Shown: in pieces, positions 1 through 10,590 of the stretch
Layout of the letters: each line of letters opens with the position of its first letter
How positions within the stretch are numbered: position 1 is the first letter of the stretch
Origin: Photobacterium damselae
GTDB lineage: Bacteria; Pseudomonadota; Gammaproteobacteria; Enterobacterales; Vibrionaceae
DNA length: 64,000 nt
Assembly: GCF_003026815.1 (NCBI RefSeq)
Contig: NZ_PYOG01000008.1
Span: forward strand, 1 to 64,000
Direction: 5' to 3'
Made by a program: the position numbers and the translations under genes
The notes under the pieces: model-generated
Told to the model about the DNA's origin: nothing
What the model saw: the letters and a program-made list of their open reading frames with translations, nothing else
Database searches by the model: none

Positions 1-146
<146 letters not shown>

Positions 147-149
147 TTA

Positions 150-180
150 AGATACGTCCCCTACTAGGTCGGGGACGCGT
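150..180 (-). repeat. Hairpin between fusA and tuf
   Basis: Arms CGTCCCC (155-161) and GGGGACG (171-177) form a 7 bp GC-rich stem in the fusA-tuf spacer. There is no following T run on the minus strand, so it is more likely a processing or stability element of the polycistronic mRNA than a terminator. The role is inferred from position only. Confidence 0.45.
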
Positions 181-227
181 CCGAAGTTTGTATTTTATGC
201 GCCAATTTAGCTTGACGCAAGATTCAA

Positions 228-2333
228 TTAAGATCGCTCTGCAATAATTTTATCAGAGGCATTCTTTGGCATTTCAGCGTATTCGCTAAATTCCATTGAA
301 TAAGACGCACGGCCTTGAGTTGCCGAACGCAAACTCGTTGCATACCCAAACATGGCAGATAGTGGAACTTTAGCGCGGATAATCTTAATACCCGCTAAGC
401 CTTCGTCCATACCTTCGATCATGCCGCGACGACGGTTTAGATCGCCTACAACATCACCCATCCAATCTTCTGGGGTTGTAACTTCTACTTTCATCATTGG
501 CTCAAGAAGAACAGGATCAGCTTGAAGCGCACCTTGTCTTAGTGCCATTGATGCAGCGATTTTAAATGCGATTTCTGTTGAGTCAGCATCATGGTATGAG
601 CCATCAAATAGTGTTGCTTTCACATCAACCATAGGATAGCCAGCCAATACACCACTCTTCATTTGTTCTTCAATACCTGTCGCTACCGCACCAATAAATT
701 CTTTTGGTACGCTACCGTCAGCGATTTCATCAACAAATACAAAACCTTCACCTGGTTCTGATGGTTCTAGGCGTAACCATACATGACCGTATTGGTTACG
801 TCCGCCAGTTTCACCAGCTTGACGAATGAACTTACCTTCAACTTCTGTAGTACCACGAATAGCTTCACGGTAAGCAACTTGAGGGTTACCTACGTTACAG
901 TCGACGCTAAATTCACGCTTCATACGATCTACGATGATGTCGAGGTGAAGCTCACCCATACCAGAAATTAATGTCTGGCCAGATTCTTCATCATTCTCAA
1001 CACGGAAAGATGGATCTTCAACCGCTAGCTTAGCTAATGCGATAGCCATCTTATCCTGATCTGCTGTTGAACGAGGTTCTACAACGATCTGAATTACTGG
1101 TTCAGGGAAGTCCATACGCTCTAGAATCACTTTATGATTCTGATCGCAAAGAGTATCACCTGTTGTTGCGAATTTAAGACCAATAGCTGCGGCAATATCG
1201 CCAGCACGTACTTCTTTGATCTCTTCTCGTTTATTCGCGTGCATCTGCACGATACGACCTAAACGTTCGCGTTTTTCTTTAATGGTATTGAAGACAGTAT
1301 CACCGGAGTTCACAACACCGGAGTAAACGCGCATGAAAGTCAATGTACCAACAAACGGGTCTGTTGCAATTTTAAATGCAAGAGCTGCAAACGGCTCTTT
1401 ATCGTCTGAATGACGCTCAACAGGGTTTCCGTTTTCATCTTCACCTGTAATTGCTTTTACTTCTGTTGGTGAAGGTAGGAAATCAATAACAGCATCAAGT
1501 ACGGCTTGTACACCTTTGTTCTTAAATGCAGAACCACAAGTTGCTACTACGATTTCATTGTTTAGGGTACGTTGACGAAGACCTGCCTTGATTTCTTCTT
1601 CAGACAGCTCACCTTCTTCAAGGTATTTATCCATTAGTTCGTCGTTAGCTTCTGCTGCCGACTCTACTAAGTTCATACGCCACTCTTCTGCCAACTCTTG
1701 CATGTCAGCAGAAATGTCTTCATAGGTAAAACTAGTACCTTGATCAGCTTCTGACCAGTTAATGGCCTTCATTTTGATCAAGTCAATTACACCTTTGAAT
1801 TCGTCTTCAGAGCCAATATTCAGCTGAATAGGCACTGGGTTTGCGCCAAGACGGGTTTTAATTTGCTCGATGACACGAATAAAATCGGCACCGGTACGGT
1901 CCATCTTGTTAACGAAAACCATACGTGGAACTTCATAACGATCAGCTTGACGCCATACAGTCTCAGACTGAGGCTCAACACCTGAAGAACCACAGAACAC
2001 AACAACAGCACCATCAAGTACGCGAAGTGAACGTTCAACCTCGATTGTGAAGTCTACGTGTCCTGGAGTATCAATGATGTTGATTCGGTGCTCGTCGAAT
2101 TGACTGTCCATACCACGCCAGAAGGTGGTTGTTGCAGCAGAGGTGATCGTGATACCACGTTCTTGCTCCTGCTCCATCCAGTCCATAGTAGCAGCGCCGT
2201 CGTGTACTTCACCGATCTTGTGAGATATGCCTGTATAAAACAGGATACGCTCGGTAGTTGTAGTTTTACCAGCGTCAACGTGAGCACAGATACCAATATT
2301 TCGGTAGCGCTCGATAGGCGTTTTACGAGCCAC
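228..2333 (-). CDS. fusA: Elongation factor G
   Basis: EF-G is the translocase GTPase that moves tRNA and mRNA through the ribosome and helps recycle it. The 701-residue protein has the usual length. The GTPase domain starts with G1 AHVDAGKT at residues 17-24, followed by the G3 motif DTPGHVDF and the G4 motif NKMD; domains II-V follow in full. The ATG at 2333 begins [15 protein letters not shown], the normal EF-G start. It lies between rpsG and tuf in the standard str order. The 96-base spacer to rpsG carries a strong hairpin that may be the S7 control site. Nothing is unusual in the protein. Confidence 0.98.
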   Translation of the reverse strand: MARKTPIERYRNIGICAHVDAGKTTTTERILFYTGISHKIGEVHDGAATMDWMEQEQERGITITSAATTTFWRGMDSQFDEHRINIIDTPGHVDFTIEVERSLRVLDGAVVVFCGSSGVEPQSETVWRQADRYEVPRMVFVNKMDRTGADFIRVIEQIKTRLGANPVPIQLNIGSEDEFKGVIDLIKMKAINWSEADQGTSFTYEDISADMQELAEEWRMNLVESAAEANDELMDKYLEEGELSEEEIKAGLRQRTLNNEIVVATCGSAFKNKGVQAVLDAVIDFLPSPTEVKAITGEDENGNPVERHSDDKEPFAALAFKIATDPFVGTLTFMRVYSGVVNSGDTVFNTIKEKRERLGRIVQMHANKREEIKEVRAGDIAAAIGLKFATTGDTLCDQNHKVILERMDFPEPVIQIVVEPRSTADQDKMAIALAKLAVEDPSFRVENDEESGQTLISGMGELHLDIIVDRMKREFSVDCNVGNPQVAYREAIRGTTEVEGKFIRQAGETGGRNQYGHVWLRLEPSEPGEGFVFVDEIADGSVPKEFIGAVATGIEEQMKSGVLAGYPMVDVKATLFDGSYHDADSTEIAFKIAASMALRQGALQADPVLLEPMMKVEVTTPEDWMGDVVGDLNRRRGMIEGMDEGLAGIKIIRAKVPLSAMFGYATSLRSATQGRASYSMEFSEYAEMPKNASDKIIAERS

Positions 2334-2373
2334 GGTTGTATCCTCTTACTAAGGTGAACCTTAGAGTATGGTT

Positions 2374-2404
2374 TAGGCACAGCAAGCCAAGCTTGCTGTG
2401 CCCA
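2374..2404 (-). promoter_or_regulatory. rpsG-fusA intercistronic hairpin (candidate S7 feedback site)
   Basis: GGCACAGCAAGC (2376-2387) and GCTTGCTGTGCC (2391-2402) form a perfect 12 bp stem with a 3-base loop. No T run follows on the minus strand, so it is not a typical terminator. In E. coli the rpsG-fusA spacer is the binding site for S7, which represses translation of the operon. The match in position is suggestive, but I cannot confirm S7 binding determinants by eye. Confidence 0.5.
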
Positions 2405-2429
2405 ATTTTTATTTACCGAGTAGGTATGA

Positions 2430-2921
<492 letters not shown>

Positions 2922-3000
2922 TCAGGTTTTTTCCAAAACTTTTCAGTTTTTTCAAAAAATTAAAAATAATTTAGTGTTTGGCCTTACTTAACGGAATCCA

Positions 3001-3471
<471 letters not shown>

Positions 3472-3551
3472 GATCTAACCAGCGATCAAATAGATGATCA
3501 TTTCTTAAACAATCGCTGATAAGAGCACAATTAAGCGACATTTCACTTAAT

Positions 3552-3845
3552 TTAATTCCAATGCAATTGACTTTCGTGACGACTGGAAATATCAACAAAC
3601 CCTTGATAATCAATAACATTAATTAGGTTTGATATTTTATTTATTAATCCACGAGCAATAATATCTTCATTTAAAAAATAAATTTTCGCCTGAGAATTTT
3701 TTATCTGATCCAGCCAAATATTTTCATCAACTGCTGCAATAACAGCATCCTGATACAGGATAATTTCGTCATCACAATGACTAAAGTTTAGACAATCCAG
3801 TAAAGATTGGCTGCTAAATGGTGAACTTGTAACAGTATGAAGCAT
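3552..3845 (-). CDS. tusB: Sulfurtransferase complex subunit TusB
   Basis: TusB is the small subunit of the TusBCD heterohexamer that relays sulfur from TusA through TusE to MnmA for 2-thiouridine at wobble position 34. The 97-residue product begins MLHTVTSSPFSSQSL and matches the family's usual size of about 95. I start at the ATG at 3845. The frame stays open to 3926, but that extension overlaps tusC and lacks family similarity. It is the last gene of the tusD-tusC-tusB set. Confidence 0.9.
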   Translation of the reverse strand: MLHTVTSSPFSSQSLLDCLNFSHCDDEIILYQDAVIAAVDENIWLDQIKNSQAKIYFLNEDIIARGLINKISNLINVIDYQGFVDISSRHESQLHWN

Positions 3846-3852
3846 GTTATTC

Positions 3853-4209
3853 TCAAAAAGTGAGTAAGCGCTGAACTTGATGGGCTTTTTGCATGATATC
3901 GGCTCTTGGGCATACGGTAACATCAATTAAAAGATCCGCTTCTGTCAGCCCTCTTTCTTTCAATGCTTGTTCACACACATAAACCTGCTCAATATCATAA
4001 AGGTCAAACATTTTAAAAGTTGCAATATAATCACGACTTAAGATCTGTTGTGGTTGCTGACCTGACACTAGCTGCAAAACGCCATCACCAATAAAAAAGA
4101 CCTGAATATCTTCGCAATAGGCTGATGCTGCTAATACTGCATCGAGACCTTCTCGCCCACAGCTGCTACCATGAGGACTACTGCGAAAAATAAAGCCTAA
4201 TGTTTTCAT
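3853..4209 (-). CDS. tusC: Sulfurtransferase complex subunit TusC
   Basis: TusC is a DsrF-like subunit of the TusBCD sulfur relay used for tRNA 2-thiouridine. The 118-residue protein (E. coli 119) opens [24 protein letters not shown] with the glycine-rich nucleotide-fold-like turn typical of DsrE/F proteins. It lies 11 bases after tusD and 7 bases before tusB, so the three are surely cotranscribed. Confidence 0.93.
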   Translation of the reverse strand: MKTLGFIFRSSPHGSSCGREGLDAVLAASAYCEDIQVFFIGDGVLQLVSGQQPQQILSRDYIATFKMFDLYDIEQVYVCEQALKERGLTEADLLIDVTVCPRADIMQKAHQVQRLLTF

Positions 4210-4220
4210 CTTATCGCCCT

Positions 4221-4613
4221 TTAAAATTGCATCACGCGATCTGCGGTCAGTAGGGCCTCTGTTAACCCCCCTAACCCAGCTTGTTCAAAACCATCAGCAA
4301 GATTATGACCACTTAGCTGATTTTGTTGAGCTTCTTGCCGCCCGACAATACCGCGACGCAAAGCCGCTGCGACACAGGTTTGCAACTCAATTTGATGCGA
4401 AGAAGCTAACTCTTGCCAAGCTTTCACAAGGTCAAACTCATCACTGGCAGGTGCAGTGAGAGATGAGCCATTATAGACACCATCTTGATAGAAAAAGATG
4501 CGGCTAATATGATGACCTTGCTTTAATAGCGCTAAGGCAAATTGATACGCTGAACGAGCCGATTGAGTGCCGTAAGCAGGCCCATTAACAACCAGCGCAT
4601 AATTTAAACTCAT
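4221..4613 (-). CDS. tusD: Sulfurtransferase complex subunit TusD
   Basis: TusD is the DsrE-like subunit that accepts persulfide sulfur from TusA and passes it to TusE. The 130-residue protein has Cys80 within [13 protein letters not shown], equivalent to the active Cys78 of E. coli TusD. Its ATG overlaps the stop of the upstream yheO-type gene by 4 bases, implying translational coupling. The order yheO-tusD-tusC-tusB is the same as in E. coli. Confidence 0.95.
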   Translation of the reverse strand: MSLNYALVVNGPAYGTQSARSAYQFALALLKQGHHISRIFFYQDGVYNGSSLTAPASDEFDLVKAWQELASSHQIELQTCVAAALRRGIVGRQEAQQNQLSGHNLADGFEQAGLGGLTEALLTADRVMQF

Positions 4614-5332
4614 TTTTCGCCATCCTCGGTTTTACGCTGACGAATATACAGATACACCGTATGCTTCGAGATATTGAGGCGATCAGCAACACGGTTAATC
4701 GCATCTTTAATATCAAAAATGCCCTTATCAAACAGCTCCATCACAATCTGACGATTCTTAGCATTATTTGATACGGCTTTATCGGCGTTAATCTCTTCGA
4801 TAGTTCGCTCAACTGTCTGATCAACCAACTCATCCACATCACTGGCAAAATTGACTGACGATGCCGCCTGTTTTGCTTCATCGGTTGGCATAAAGGATTG
4901 TAGTATCTGTGAAAAAGGTGCGTCTAAATTAACGTTAATACACAAAAGGCCAACGATATTATTATCACCATTACGGATAGCAATAGTGATCGATTTCATT
5001 AAGGCGCCGCCTTTTGCTCGAGTAAAATAAGCGCGAGAAAAGTTGCGTTCAGAGCCCTCGATATCACGTAGCATACGCAGGGCTAAATCGGTGATAGGAG
5101 AACCCACTTTACGCCCGGTGTTCTCACCATTCGCAATTTTTATCGCTGAGGTATTTAAATCTGCTAATGAATGCAAAACGATTTCACAAAACGGACCAAT
5201 AAGAGCCGCTAAACCATCAACAACCGCTTCGTAAGAGCGCAAAATGATATAGTCATGTTCCGTAAAGGTGCGCGTTTCTATAATGTCGCTCTCAACCATT
5301 AGTTCTGTATTTAAATTTTCTGTCGACATCAC
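4610..5332 (-). CDS. yheO: YheO-family PAS/HTH transcriptional regulator
   Basis: A 240-residue predicted DNA-binding regulator of the YheO/DauR family. The N-terminal two thirds is a PAS-like YheO domain ([20 protein letters not shown], then [12 protein letters not shown] and [12 protein letters not shown]). The C-terminal helix-turn-helix is [21 protein letters not shown]. It closely follows E. coli YheO, including position ahead of tusDCB and its 4-base overlap with tusD. DauR in Pseudomonas senses D-arginine metabolites; the ligand here is unknown. ATG at 5332 or 5329 could both serve. Confidence 0.9.
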   Translation of the reverse strand: MMSTENLNTELMVESDIIETRTFTEHDYIILRSYEAVVDGLAALIGPFCEIVLHSLADLNTSAIKIANGENTGRKVGSPITDLALRMLRDIEGSERNFSRAYFTRAKGGALMKSITIAIRNGDNNIVGLLCINVNLDAPFSQILQSFMPTDEAKQAASSVNFASDVDELVDQTVERTIEEINADKAVSNNAKNRQIVMELFDKGIFDIKDAINRVADRLNISKHTVYLYIRQRKTEDGEK

Positions 5333-5460
5333 GATTCTTTATCTTCCATGTAAATACCCATTCCATTCACAGCCTAAAACTGTCCACTTTGGTATAAATA
5401 GATTATCAATAGAATGGGCAACATTTAAAAACTTGTGAGTAAGTTTATCAGATTATTGAT

Positions 5461-5488
5461 AAGAAAAGACCCAGCAAATGCCGGGTCT
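5461..5488 (-). terminator. fkpA terminator
   Basis: GACCC-A-GC (5468-5475) pairs with GC-C-GGGTC (5480-5487) around an AAAT loop. On the minus strand it is followed by TTTTCTT, giving an intrinsic terminator about 45 bases after the fkpA stop. Confidence 0.75.
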
Positions 5489-5529
5489 GAAAGGTAGTTG
5501 AATATTTTTTGCAACAAATGCGAGCTAAG

Positions 5530-6402
5530 TTACTGAGCTTTAGCTGCACTTTCTGCTTGAGATGCCGCTTTTGTTACTTCTTTAGCTGCTTCTGTTGCAG
5601 GTTTTTCAGTTTTACCTTTAATGCCAACAAGCTCTACTTGGAATACCAAGGTTGAGTTAGCTGGAATGCTTGGGTTAGCTTGTGAGCCATAAGCCAATTG
5701 TGGTGGAATCACAAATTCAAACTTAGAACCCACAGGCATTAGCTGAACACCCTCAGTCCAACCAGGAATAACTTGGTTTAGAGGGAAAGTTGCTGTTTGA
5801 TTACGCTTATAAGAGCTATCGAATTCAGTGCCATCAATTAGCGTACCTTTGTAATGGACTTCAACAGTATCAGTTGCAACTGGTTTTGGACCTGTACCTT
5901 CTTTTTCAATCTTGTACATTAGGCCAGATTTAGTAGTTACAACGCCCTGCTCTTTTGCAAATTTCTCACGGAACTCAGTACCCGCTTTTAAGTTTTGCTC
6001 AGATTCTTGTTTTGCTTTTTGTTGAACAATTTCAGATACACGCTTATCAAGATCTTGTAGTGCCTGTTGAGTTTGCTCTGGAGTTAGACGGCTCTTATCT
6101 GCAAATACATCTTCAACACCAGCAAGAACATCTTTACGATCTAGCTTAATACCAAGCTCTTGTTGTTGATCTAGATTAGCTGCCAAGTATTGAGCCAAAG
6201 AGGCACCAATCGCATATGCTGCTTTTTGGTCTTCTGTTTTAAACTCAACCGCAGTCGCTTTTTCAGCAGGTGCTGCCGCTGATACAGTTTGCTCCGCTTT
6301 TACAGGCTCAGCAGGTTTTGTATCTGCTTTATTTTCGTCCTGACAGCCTACAGCTAAAAAAATCGTTGCAGCAAGCACAGACATCTTTAGAACAGGTTTC
6401 AT
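5530..6402 (-). CDS. fkpA: FKBP-type peptidyl-prolyl isomerase FkpA, lipoprotein form
   Basis: An envelope peptidyl-prolyl isomerase and chaperone of the Mip/FkpA type. The 290-residue protein has a helical dimerisation region (about 55-150), an FKBP domain (about 160-255, with VEVHYKGTLIDGTEFDSS and GWTEGVQLMPVG), and an Ala/Lys-rich tail. I place the start at 6402 because GGAG lies 6 bases upstream; a start at 6414 has no good ribosome site. The signal MKPVLKMSVLAATIFLAVGC ends in a lipobox with Cys20. E. coli FkpA is a soluble periplasmic protein, so membrane anchoring is the difference here. Confidence 0.93.
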   Translation of the reverse strand: MKPVLKMSVLAATIFLAVGCQDENKADTKPAEPVKAEQTVSAAAPAEKATAVEFKTEDQKAAYAIGASLAQYLAANLDQQQELGIKLDRKDVLAGVEDVFADKSRLTPEQTQQALQDLDKRVSEIVQQKAKQESEQNLKAGTEFREKFAKEQGVVTTKSGLMYKIEKEGTGPKPVATDTVEVHYKGTLIDGTEFDSSYKRNQTATFPLNQVIPGWTEGVQLMPVGSKFEFVIPPQLAYGSQANPSIPANSTLVFQVELVGIKGKTEKPATEAAKEVTKAASQAESAAKAQ

Positions 6403-6591
6403 GTATTTCTCCATTTATGGCAGAGGAATGCCTCATTTTTTTATTAAACTTTTCGATTACAATATGAAAAGCAATTGTTACCAATATACTACTACCAGTT
6501 CATTAAGTAACTGTTTGATGACCATTATTTCAGTTAGTTAATCACTCTAGTGGTATTTCCATATAACAAAGTAAAGCGGAACCTCAGCTGA

Positions 6592-7569
6592 ATGCGCCAA
6601 GTAACAGTTTTACTCTTCCTTATTGTGGCATGCTTTTCTCTAACAGGCTGTCTTTTTAATGAAAAAGCCGTACAAGGTTGGGATATTGATCCACAAGGGG
6701 CGACAACGCTAAGTCTCAATCCTCAAGGTCAAATCGCACTTGTTGCATCTAGCACGCAAGGATTAAGCTTGTGGGATTTACATCAATCAAAAAAGCTTGC
6801 CACACTTGGTTGGCAAGATCCTGACCACAATCTTATTTTACACTCGGCTTTTTCTAACAACTCCCGCTTCGCCATCACCGCAACAGCTCAAACATTTACC
6901 GTTTGGGATCTTGGGTGGGGCAGAGCTCTTGGCTTATGGTCCATTGATGACGCAATCATTGAAGACGTCGCTATTGCCAATAATGGAGAGAAAATTGCAC
7001 TCGCCCTTTCAAACAACAAGGTGTTATATCTCAACTTAGGCACAGGTCGACGATTAGAGTTCCTTGGTCATCGAGAAAAGGTGAATAGTGTGGACATGTC
7101 CGCAAATGGTAAATACGTCTTATCGGGAGGGAGCGACAATAATGCTTTTTTATGGAGTACCCAAACAGGGCAAGTGATCTATCCTTTTCCCATGAAATCA
7201 AGAATTACGCAAGTTGCATTACAGCAAGATGGACGTTTTGCACTGGTTGGAGATAGCACAAAACATATCGCTATTTGGGACCTTAAAACAGGCCAACAAC
7301 AGAGCAAACTAAACGTAAAACTGCGACAACAAATCATTTCGAGTGCCCGTTTCTCTCTCTCGGGGGATCACGTTATTACCGGAACCCCGGCCGGAAGAGT
7401 TGAACTTTGGAGTGCACTAACAGGAAAAAATATTAAGCGCTGGCAAATGTCAGGACGGAAAAATACCCGCCCTGCTGCAACCCTAGTGTATGATGTTGCC
7501 ATATCACCCAATACAACTGCCATCGCTGGAACCTCAGCAGGTCTTATAAATGCATGGTCAACCGAGTAA
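6592..7569 (+). CDS. WD40-repeat lipoprotein of unknown function
   Basis: A 325-residue predicted lipoprotein. The signal MRQVTVLLFLIVACFSLTGC has a lipobox with Cys20. The rest is a run of WD40-type blades (for example GLSLWDLHQ, ALSGGSD-like LSGGSDNNAFLWST, IAIWDLKTG, RVELWSALTG, INAWSTE), enough for a single six- or seven-bladed propeller. Such propellers are protein-binding platforms; no catalytic site is expected. It is divergent from fkpA and 6 bases ahead of slyX, so it is likely cotranscribed with slyX. The partner is unknown. Confidence 0.85.
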   Translation: MRQVTVLLFLIVACFSLTGCLFNEKAVQGWDIDPQGATTLSLNPQGQIALVASSTQGLSLWDLHQSKKLATLGWQDPDHNLILHSAFSNNSRFAITATAQTFTVWDLGWGRALGLWSIDDAIIEDVAIANNGEKIALALSNNKVLYLNLGTGRRLEFLGHREKVNSVDMSANGKYVLSGGSDNNAFLWSTQTGQVIYPFPMKSRITQVALQQDGRFALVGDSTKHIAIWDLKTGQQQSKLNVKLRQQIISSARFSLSGDHVITGTPAGRVELWSALTGKNIKRWQMSGRKNTRPAATLVYDVAISPNTTAIAGTSAGLINAWSTE

Positions 7570-7575
7570 AAGACA

Positions 7576-7797
7576 ATGACAGAACAGCAACAACTACTTG
7601 CTCGTATTGATGAGCTTGAGATGAAACAAGCCTTCCAAGAGCAGACCATTGAAGAGCTTAATCAAGCCCTTACTGAGCAACAGTTTCTCATTGAGAAATT
7701 AATGCTTCAGATGAAGTTTATGGTAGGAAAAGTAAAAGGCATGGAGCCAAGTAACATGGCTAGAGAATCGGAAGAGACGCCACCACCTCATTATTAA
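7576..7797 (+). CDS. slyX: SlyX family coiled-coil protein
   Basis: A 73-residue, highly charged heptad-rich protein ([24 protein letters not shown]) ending in PPPHY, as in E. coli SlyX (72 residues). The function is not established; it is often next to slyD, as here on the opposite strand. It follows the WD40 lipoprotein by 6 bases and ends in a bidirectional terminator shared with slyD. Confidence 0.92.
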   Translation: MTEQQQLLARIDELEMKQAFQEQTIEELNQALTEQQFLIEKLMLQMKFMVGKVKGMEPSNMARESEETPPPHY

Positions 7798-7829
7798 TGA
7801 ATACTTAGATAAGCCCGATTTAAAGATCA

Positions 7830-7858
7830 AAAAAAGGAAGCCGAAGCTTCCTTTTTTA
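7830..7858. terminator. Bidirectional terminator between slyX and slyD
   Basis: AAAAAGGAAGC (7831-7841), loop CGAA, GCTTCCTTTTT (7846-7856). The stem is flanked by A and T runs and can terminate both the convergent slyX (+) and slyD (-) transcripts. Confidence 0.85.
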
Positions 7859-7876
7859 TTATCTTGCGAGCAAGAC

Positions 7877-8446
7877 TTAGTGGCTGCAGCCACAACCGCC
7901 ATGGCCTTCACCGCCACAACAGCCTTCATCGTTACCATGGTCGTGATCGCCACAATCACCATGGCCACCGCAACAACCGCCGCCTTGGTGTAGGTGACCG
8001 TGAGCAATTTCTTCTTCAGTTGCAGGACGTAGAGCAACAACTTCTACATCAAAAGTCAGAGTTTGACCTGCTAGCATGTGGTTACCATCAACCACAACAA
8101 AGTCACCATCAACTTCAGTTACTTCAACTGGGATTGGACCTTGGTCAGTATCAGCTAGGAAACGCATACCAACAGTGATCTCATCAACACCGTGGAATAC
8201 TTCAGCAGGAACGCGCTGAACCATTGCGTCTAGGTACTCACCGTATGCTTCTTCTGGAGCAACAGTTACTTCAAACTTATCACCCGCTTCGTGGTTTTCG
8301 ATTGCATTTTCTAGACCAACGATTAGGTTGTTGTGGCCATGAATGTAATCTAGAGGTGCTTCAACAGTAGCCTGATCAACTACTACACCATCTTCATTTT
8401 TAACTTGATAAGCTAGGCTTACTACGACGTCTTTAGCGACTTTCAT
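7877..8446 (-). CDS. slyD: FKBP-type peptidyl-prolyl isomerase and metallochaperone SlyD
   Basis: A cytoplasmic peptidyl-prolyl isomerase and chaperone that also binds nickel for hydrogenase maturation. The 189-residue protein has the FKBP domain split by the insert-in-flap domain (residues 1-150). Its His/Cys-rich tail from about 155 (HGHLHQGGGCCGGHGDCG, more HGxxxCGC to the end) is the metal-binding region. The start at 8446 (MKVAKDVVVSLAYQV) has GGAG 6 bases upstream; the open frame extends to 8497 but without family similarity. Confidence 0.96.
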   Translation of the reverse strand: MKVAKDVVVSLAYQVKNEDGVVVDQATVEAPLDYIHGHNNLIVGLENAIENHEAGDKFEVTVAPEEAYGEYLDAMVQRVPAEVFHGVDEITVGMRFLADTDQGPIPVEVTEVDGDFVVVDGNHMLAGQTLTFDVEVVALRPATEEEIAHGHLHQGGGCCGGHGDCGDHDHGNDEGCCGGEGHGGCGCSH

Positions 8447-8519
8447 GTTTACTCCAATTTGAGCTGAGTGCCATTCGTTACCTGCATGATACAGCAATAT
8501 TCCCTATCAGGAATACCTT

Positions 8520-8729
8520 TTACTCATCAGGGGTAAATATTCCAATGACCTGTTGTTTAGTAAAAGTAGAGAGCGAAGCATTCTGCTCTAACGCTTGCGG
8601 TACACGCTGATCTGAAAACTGACAGACAACACATTCCACTTTCTCTATCTGGTGTTCTTGCCACCAGCGTAACGTATCTTGTTGATGACAATCAGGACAC
8701 GTCGCACCGGCAATAAAACGTTTCTTCAT
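8520..8729 (-). CDS. yheV: YheV-family zinc-ribbon protein
   Basis: A 69-residue protein starting MKKRFIAGATCPDC with two CxxC pairs (CPDC and CVVC), a small zinc ribbon typical of the YheV/DUF2387 family. Its function is unknown. It lies 40 bases after kefB on the same strand and keeps the order kefG-kefB-yheV-slyD seen in E. coli. The start at 8729 is the family start; the upstream in-frame extension to 8819 would overlap kefB. Confidence 0.9.
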   Translation of the reverse strand: MKKRFIAGATCPDCHQQDTLRWWQEHQIEKVECVVCQFSDQRVPQALEQNASLSTFTKQQVIGIFTPDE

Positions 8730-8769
8730 TACCTTACTCCACCAATACCTACAACGACTAAGAGTAGAT

Positions 8770-10590
8770 TCAATCCCAACCGTGGTGACGTTCTTGTTCA
8801 CCACGCATTTCTCGATCAAATAACTCTTCTAACTCTTTACGGGCCTCTTTGGCTCTCGACGTTAAATGCACATCTTCTGAATGATGCGGCAATAAATCAT
8901 AAAGAGCCTGAGCATCAAGTTTTTGAAAGTGCTCTGCAGCGCGCTTGGCTTTGTAAGGATGCATACCCAAAGATATGAGGGCTTGTCGGCCTAAATCAAG
9001 AGCACCAGCAAAAGTTTCCCGGGAAAATCCTTTCACCCCATGACTTAATAGTTGGTGGGCTTCAATCCGACTTCGAGCTCTTGCTAACACCTGTAAATGA
9101 GGGAAATACTGTTGACATAAAGTGACCACTTCCATGACCTCTGCTGGATCATCGGTACAAATAATAATGGCTTCAGCTTTCTCAGCTCCAGCGGCTCGTA
9201 ACAAGTCAATTTGGGTTGCATCCCCATAATAAACCTTATAGCCAAACTTACGTAAAAATTGGATTTGACTCGGGTCTCGCTCTAGGATGGTCACTTTAAT
9301 TTTATTGGCAAACAGTAAACGCCCAACAACCTGCCCAAAGCGGCCAAACCCGGTAATAATGACTCGGGGTTTACGATCTTCTACGGTCTCGTCCAGCTCA
9401 GGTTTCTGCTCTAATGCAAAGCTACGACGATACCAATAATTCTGCCCCATCAGTAAAAAAGGTGTCGTCACCATAGATAGGCTGACAATAACAAGCAGTA
9501 AGGAGGTTAATTCGGCACCGAGCAATCCCTGTGAAAACGCGGCCGTAAATAACACAAAAGCAAATTCACCCCCTTGGCTCAAGATTGCAGCCATTTGACT
9601 GCGAGATTTAGCACCTATACCAAATAGACGCGCTAGAATGTAAAGCAGTAATCCTTTAATACTCACAAGAGCCAAGACTGCAGTCAGAATCAATATAGGA
9701 TAAGTAATTAATAAACCAAGGTTGACCGCCATTCCCACGGAAATAAAAAACAGGCCGAGTAATAGACCTTTAAATGGCTCGATGGCAATTTCCAATTCAT
9801 GGCGATACTCACTTTCGGCCAGTAGCACCCCCGCTAAGAAAGTGCCCAACGCCATTGAAAGCCCTAAGGATTGCATTGCCCACGCAATACCCACTACCAG
9901 CAATAACGCAGCTACGTTAAATAACTCTCGAACGCCACTTAGCACCACCCATCGAAAGAGCGGTCTTAATAAAAAATGACCACCAATAAGTAAGGTAGCG
10001 ATACCACCAAACATCCATGCGAGATCAAGCCAACTTCCACCGCCACCACCTGCTAAAATAGGCAATATAGCAAGCATAGGGATCACAGCTATATCTTGAA
10101 AGAGCAACACCGCAAATCCCGCCTTGCCAGTACCACTACCTGAAAGTTGTTGCTCCTCAATAACTCGCAATGCAATGGCAGTTGAAGACAGCGCAAGTCC
10201 CATTCCTACCACCAAAGCATCTTGCCATTGCAACTGCATTAGCCATGAGCTTGGAACCAGTAATGCCAGTAGCATCATCAATGCGGTGATCACTAAACTG
10301 GTTACTAACACTTGGCTGCCACCTAACCCTAAAATGGGTTTTCGCATCTGCCATAATTTCTTAGGATTGAGCTCCAAACCGATAAGAAATAGCAAGAGAA
10401 CAACACCAAACTCAGCAAAGTGCATAACAGCATCAACATCTGAGATCAATGCCAGTCCCCAAGGGCCAATCGCGATACCTGCCAATAAATAGCCCAAAAC
10501 AGACCCTAACCCCAGCCGTTGAGCTATCGGCACCGCGACGACTGCTGCCGCTAAAAAGGTCACAGAAACGGCTAAAAGATCACTGGCCAT
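8770..10590 (-). CDS. kefB: Glutathione-regulated potassium efflux protein KefB
   Basis: A CPA2 K+/H+ antiporter gated by glutathione adducts that acidifies the cytoplasm to protect against electrophiles. The 606-residue protein (E. coli 601) has about 12 membrane helices in residues 1-385. An RCK-N domain follows, starting PRVIITGFGRFGQVVGRL with the GxGxxG nucleotide fold and an acidic residue after the second strand. The start is ATG at 10590 (MASDLLAVSVTFLAAA); an upstream start at 10617 is not supported. It overlaps the kefG stop by 11 bases, so the two are coupled. Confidence 0.93.
   Translation of the reverse strand: MASDLLAVSVTFLAAAVVAVPIAQRLGLGSVLGYLLAGIAIGPWGLALISDVDAVMHFAEFGVVLLLFLIGLELNPKKLWQMRKPILGLGGSQVLVTSLVITALMMLLALLVPSSWLMQLQWQDALVVGMGLALSSTAIALRVIEEQQLSGSGTGKAGFAVLLFQDIAVIPMLAILPILAGGGGGSWLDLAWMFGGIATLLIGGHFLLRPLFRWVVLSGVRELFNVAALLLVVGIAWAMQSLGLSMALGTFLAGVLLAESEYRHELEIAIEPFKGLLLGLFFISVGMAVNLGLLITYPILILTAVLALVSIKGLLLYILARLFGIGAKSRSQMAAILSQGGEFAFVLFTAAFSQGLLGAELTSLLLVIVSLSMVTTPFLLMGQNYWYRRSFALEQKPELDETVEDRKPRVIITGFGRFGQVVGRLLFANKIKVTILERDPSQIQFLRKFGYKVYYGDATQIDLLRAAGAEKAEAIIICTDDPAEVMEVVTLCQQYFPHLQVLARARSRIEAHQLLSHGVKGFSRETFAGALDLGRQALISLGMHPYKAKRAAEHFQKLDAQALYDLLPHHSEDVHLTSRAKEARKELEELFDREMRGEQERHHGWD

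Noticed and set aside
5402..5465. TTATTGATAA-like half sites upstream of yheO, resembling LuxR/HapR motifs
   Set aside because: Only half of the dyad is present; AT-rich chance matches are common here.
7699..8040. Open frame opposite the slyX end and the slyD tail
   Set aside because: It is the mirror of the His/Cys-rich slyD codons and gives a low-complexity Val/Ala/Met product.
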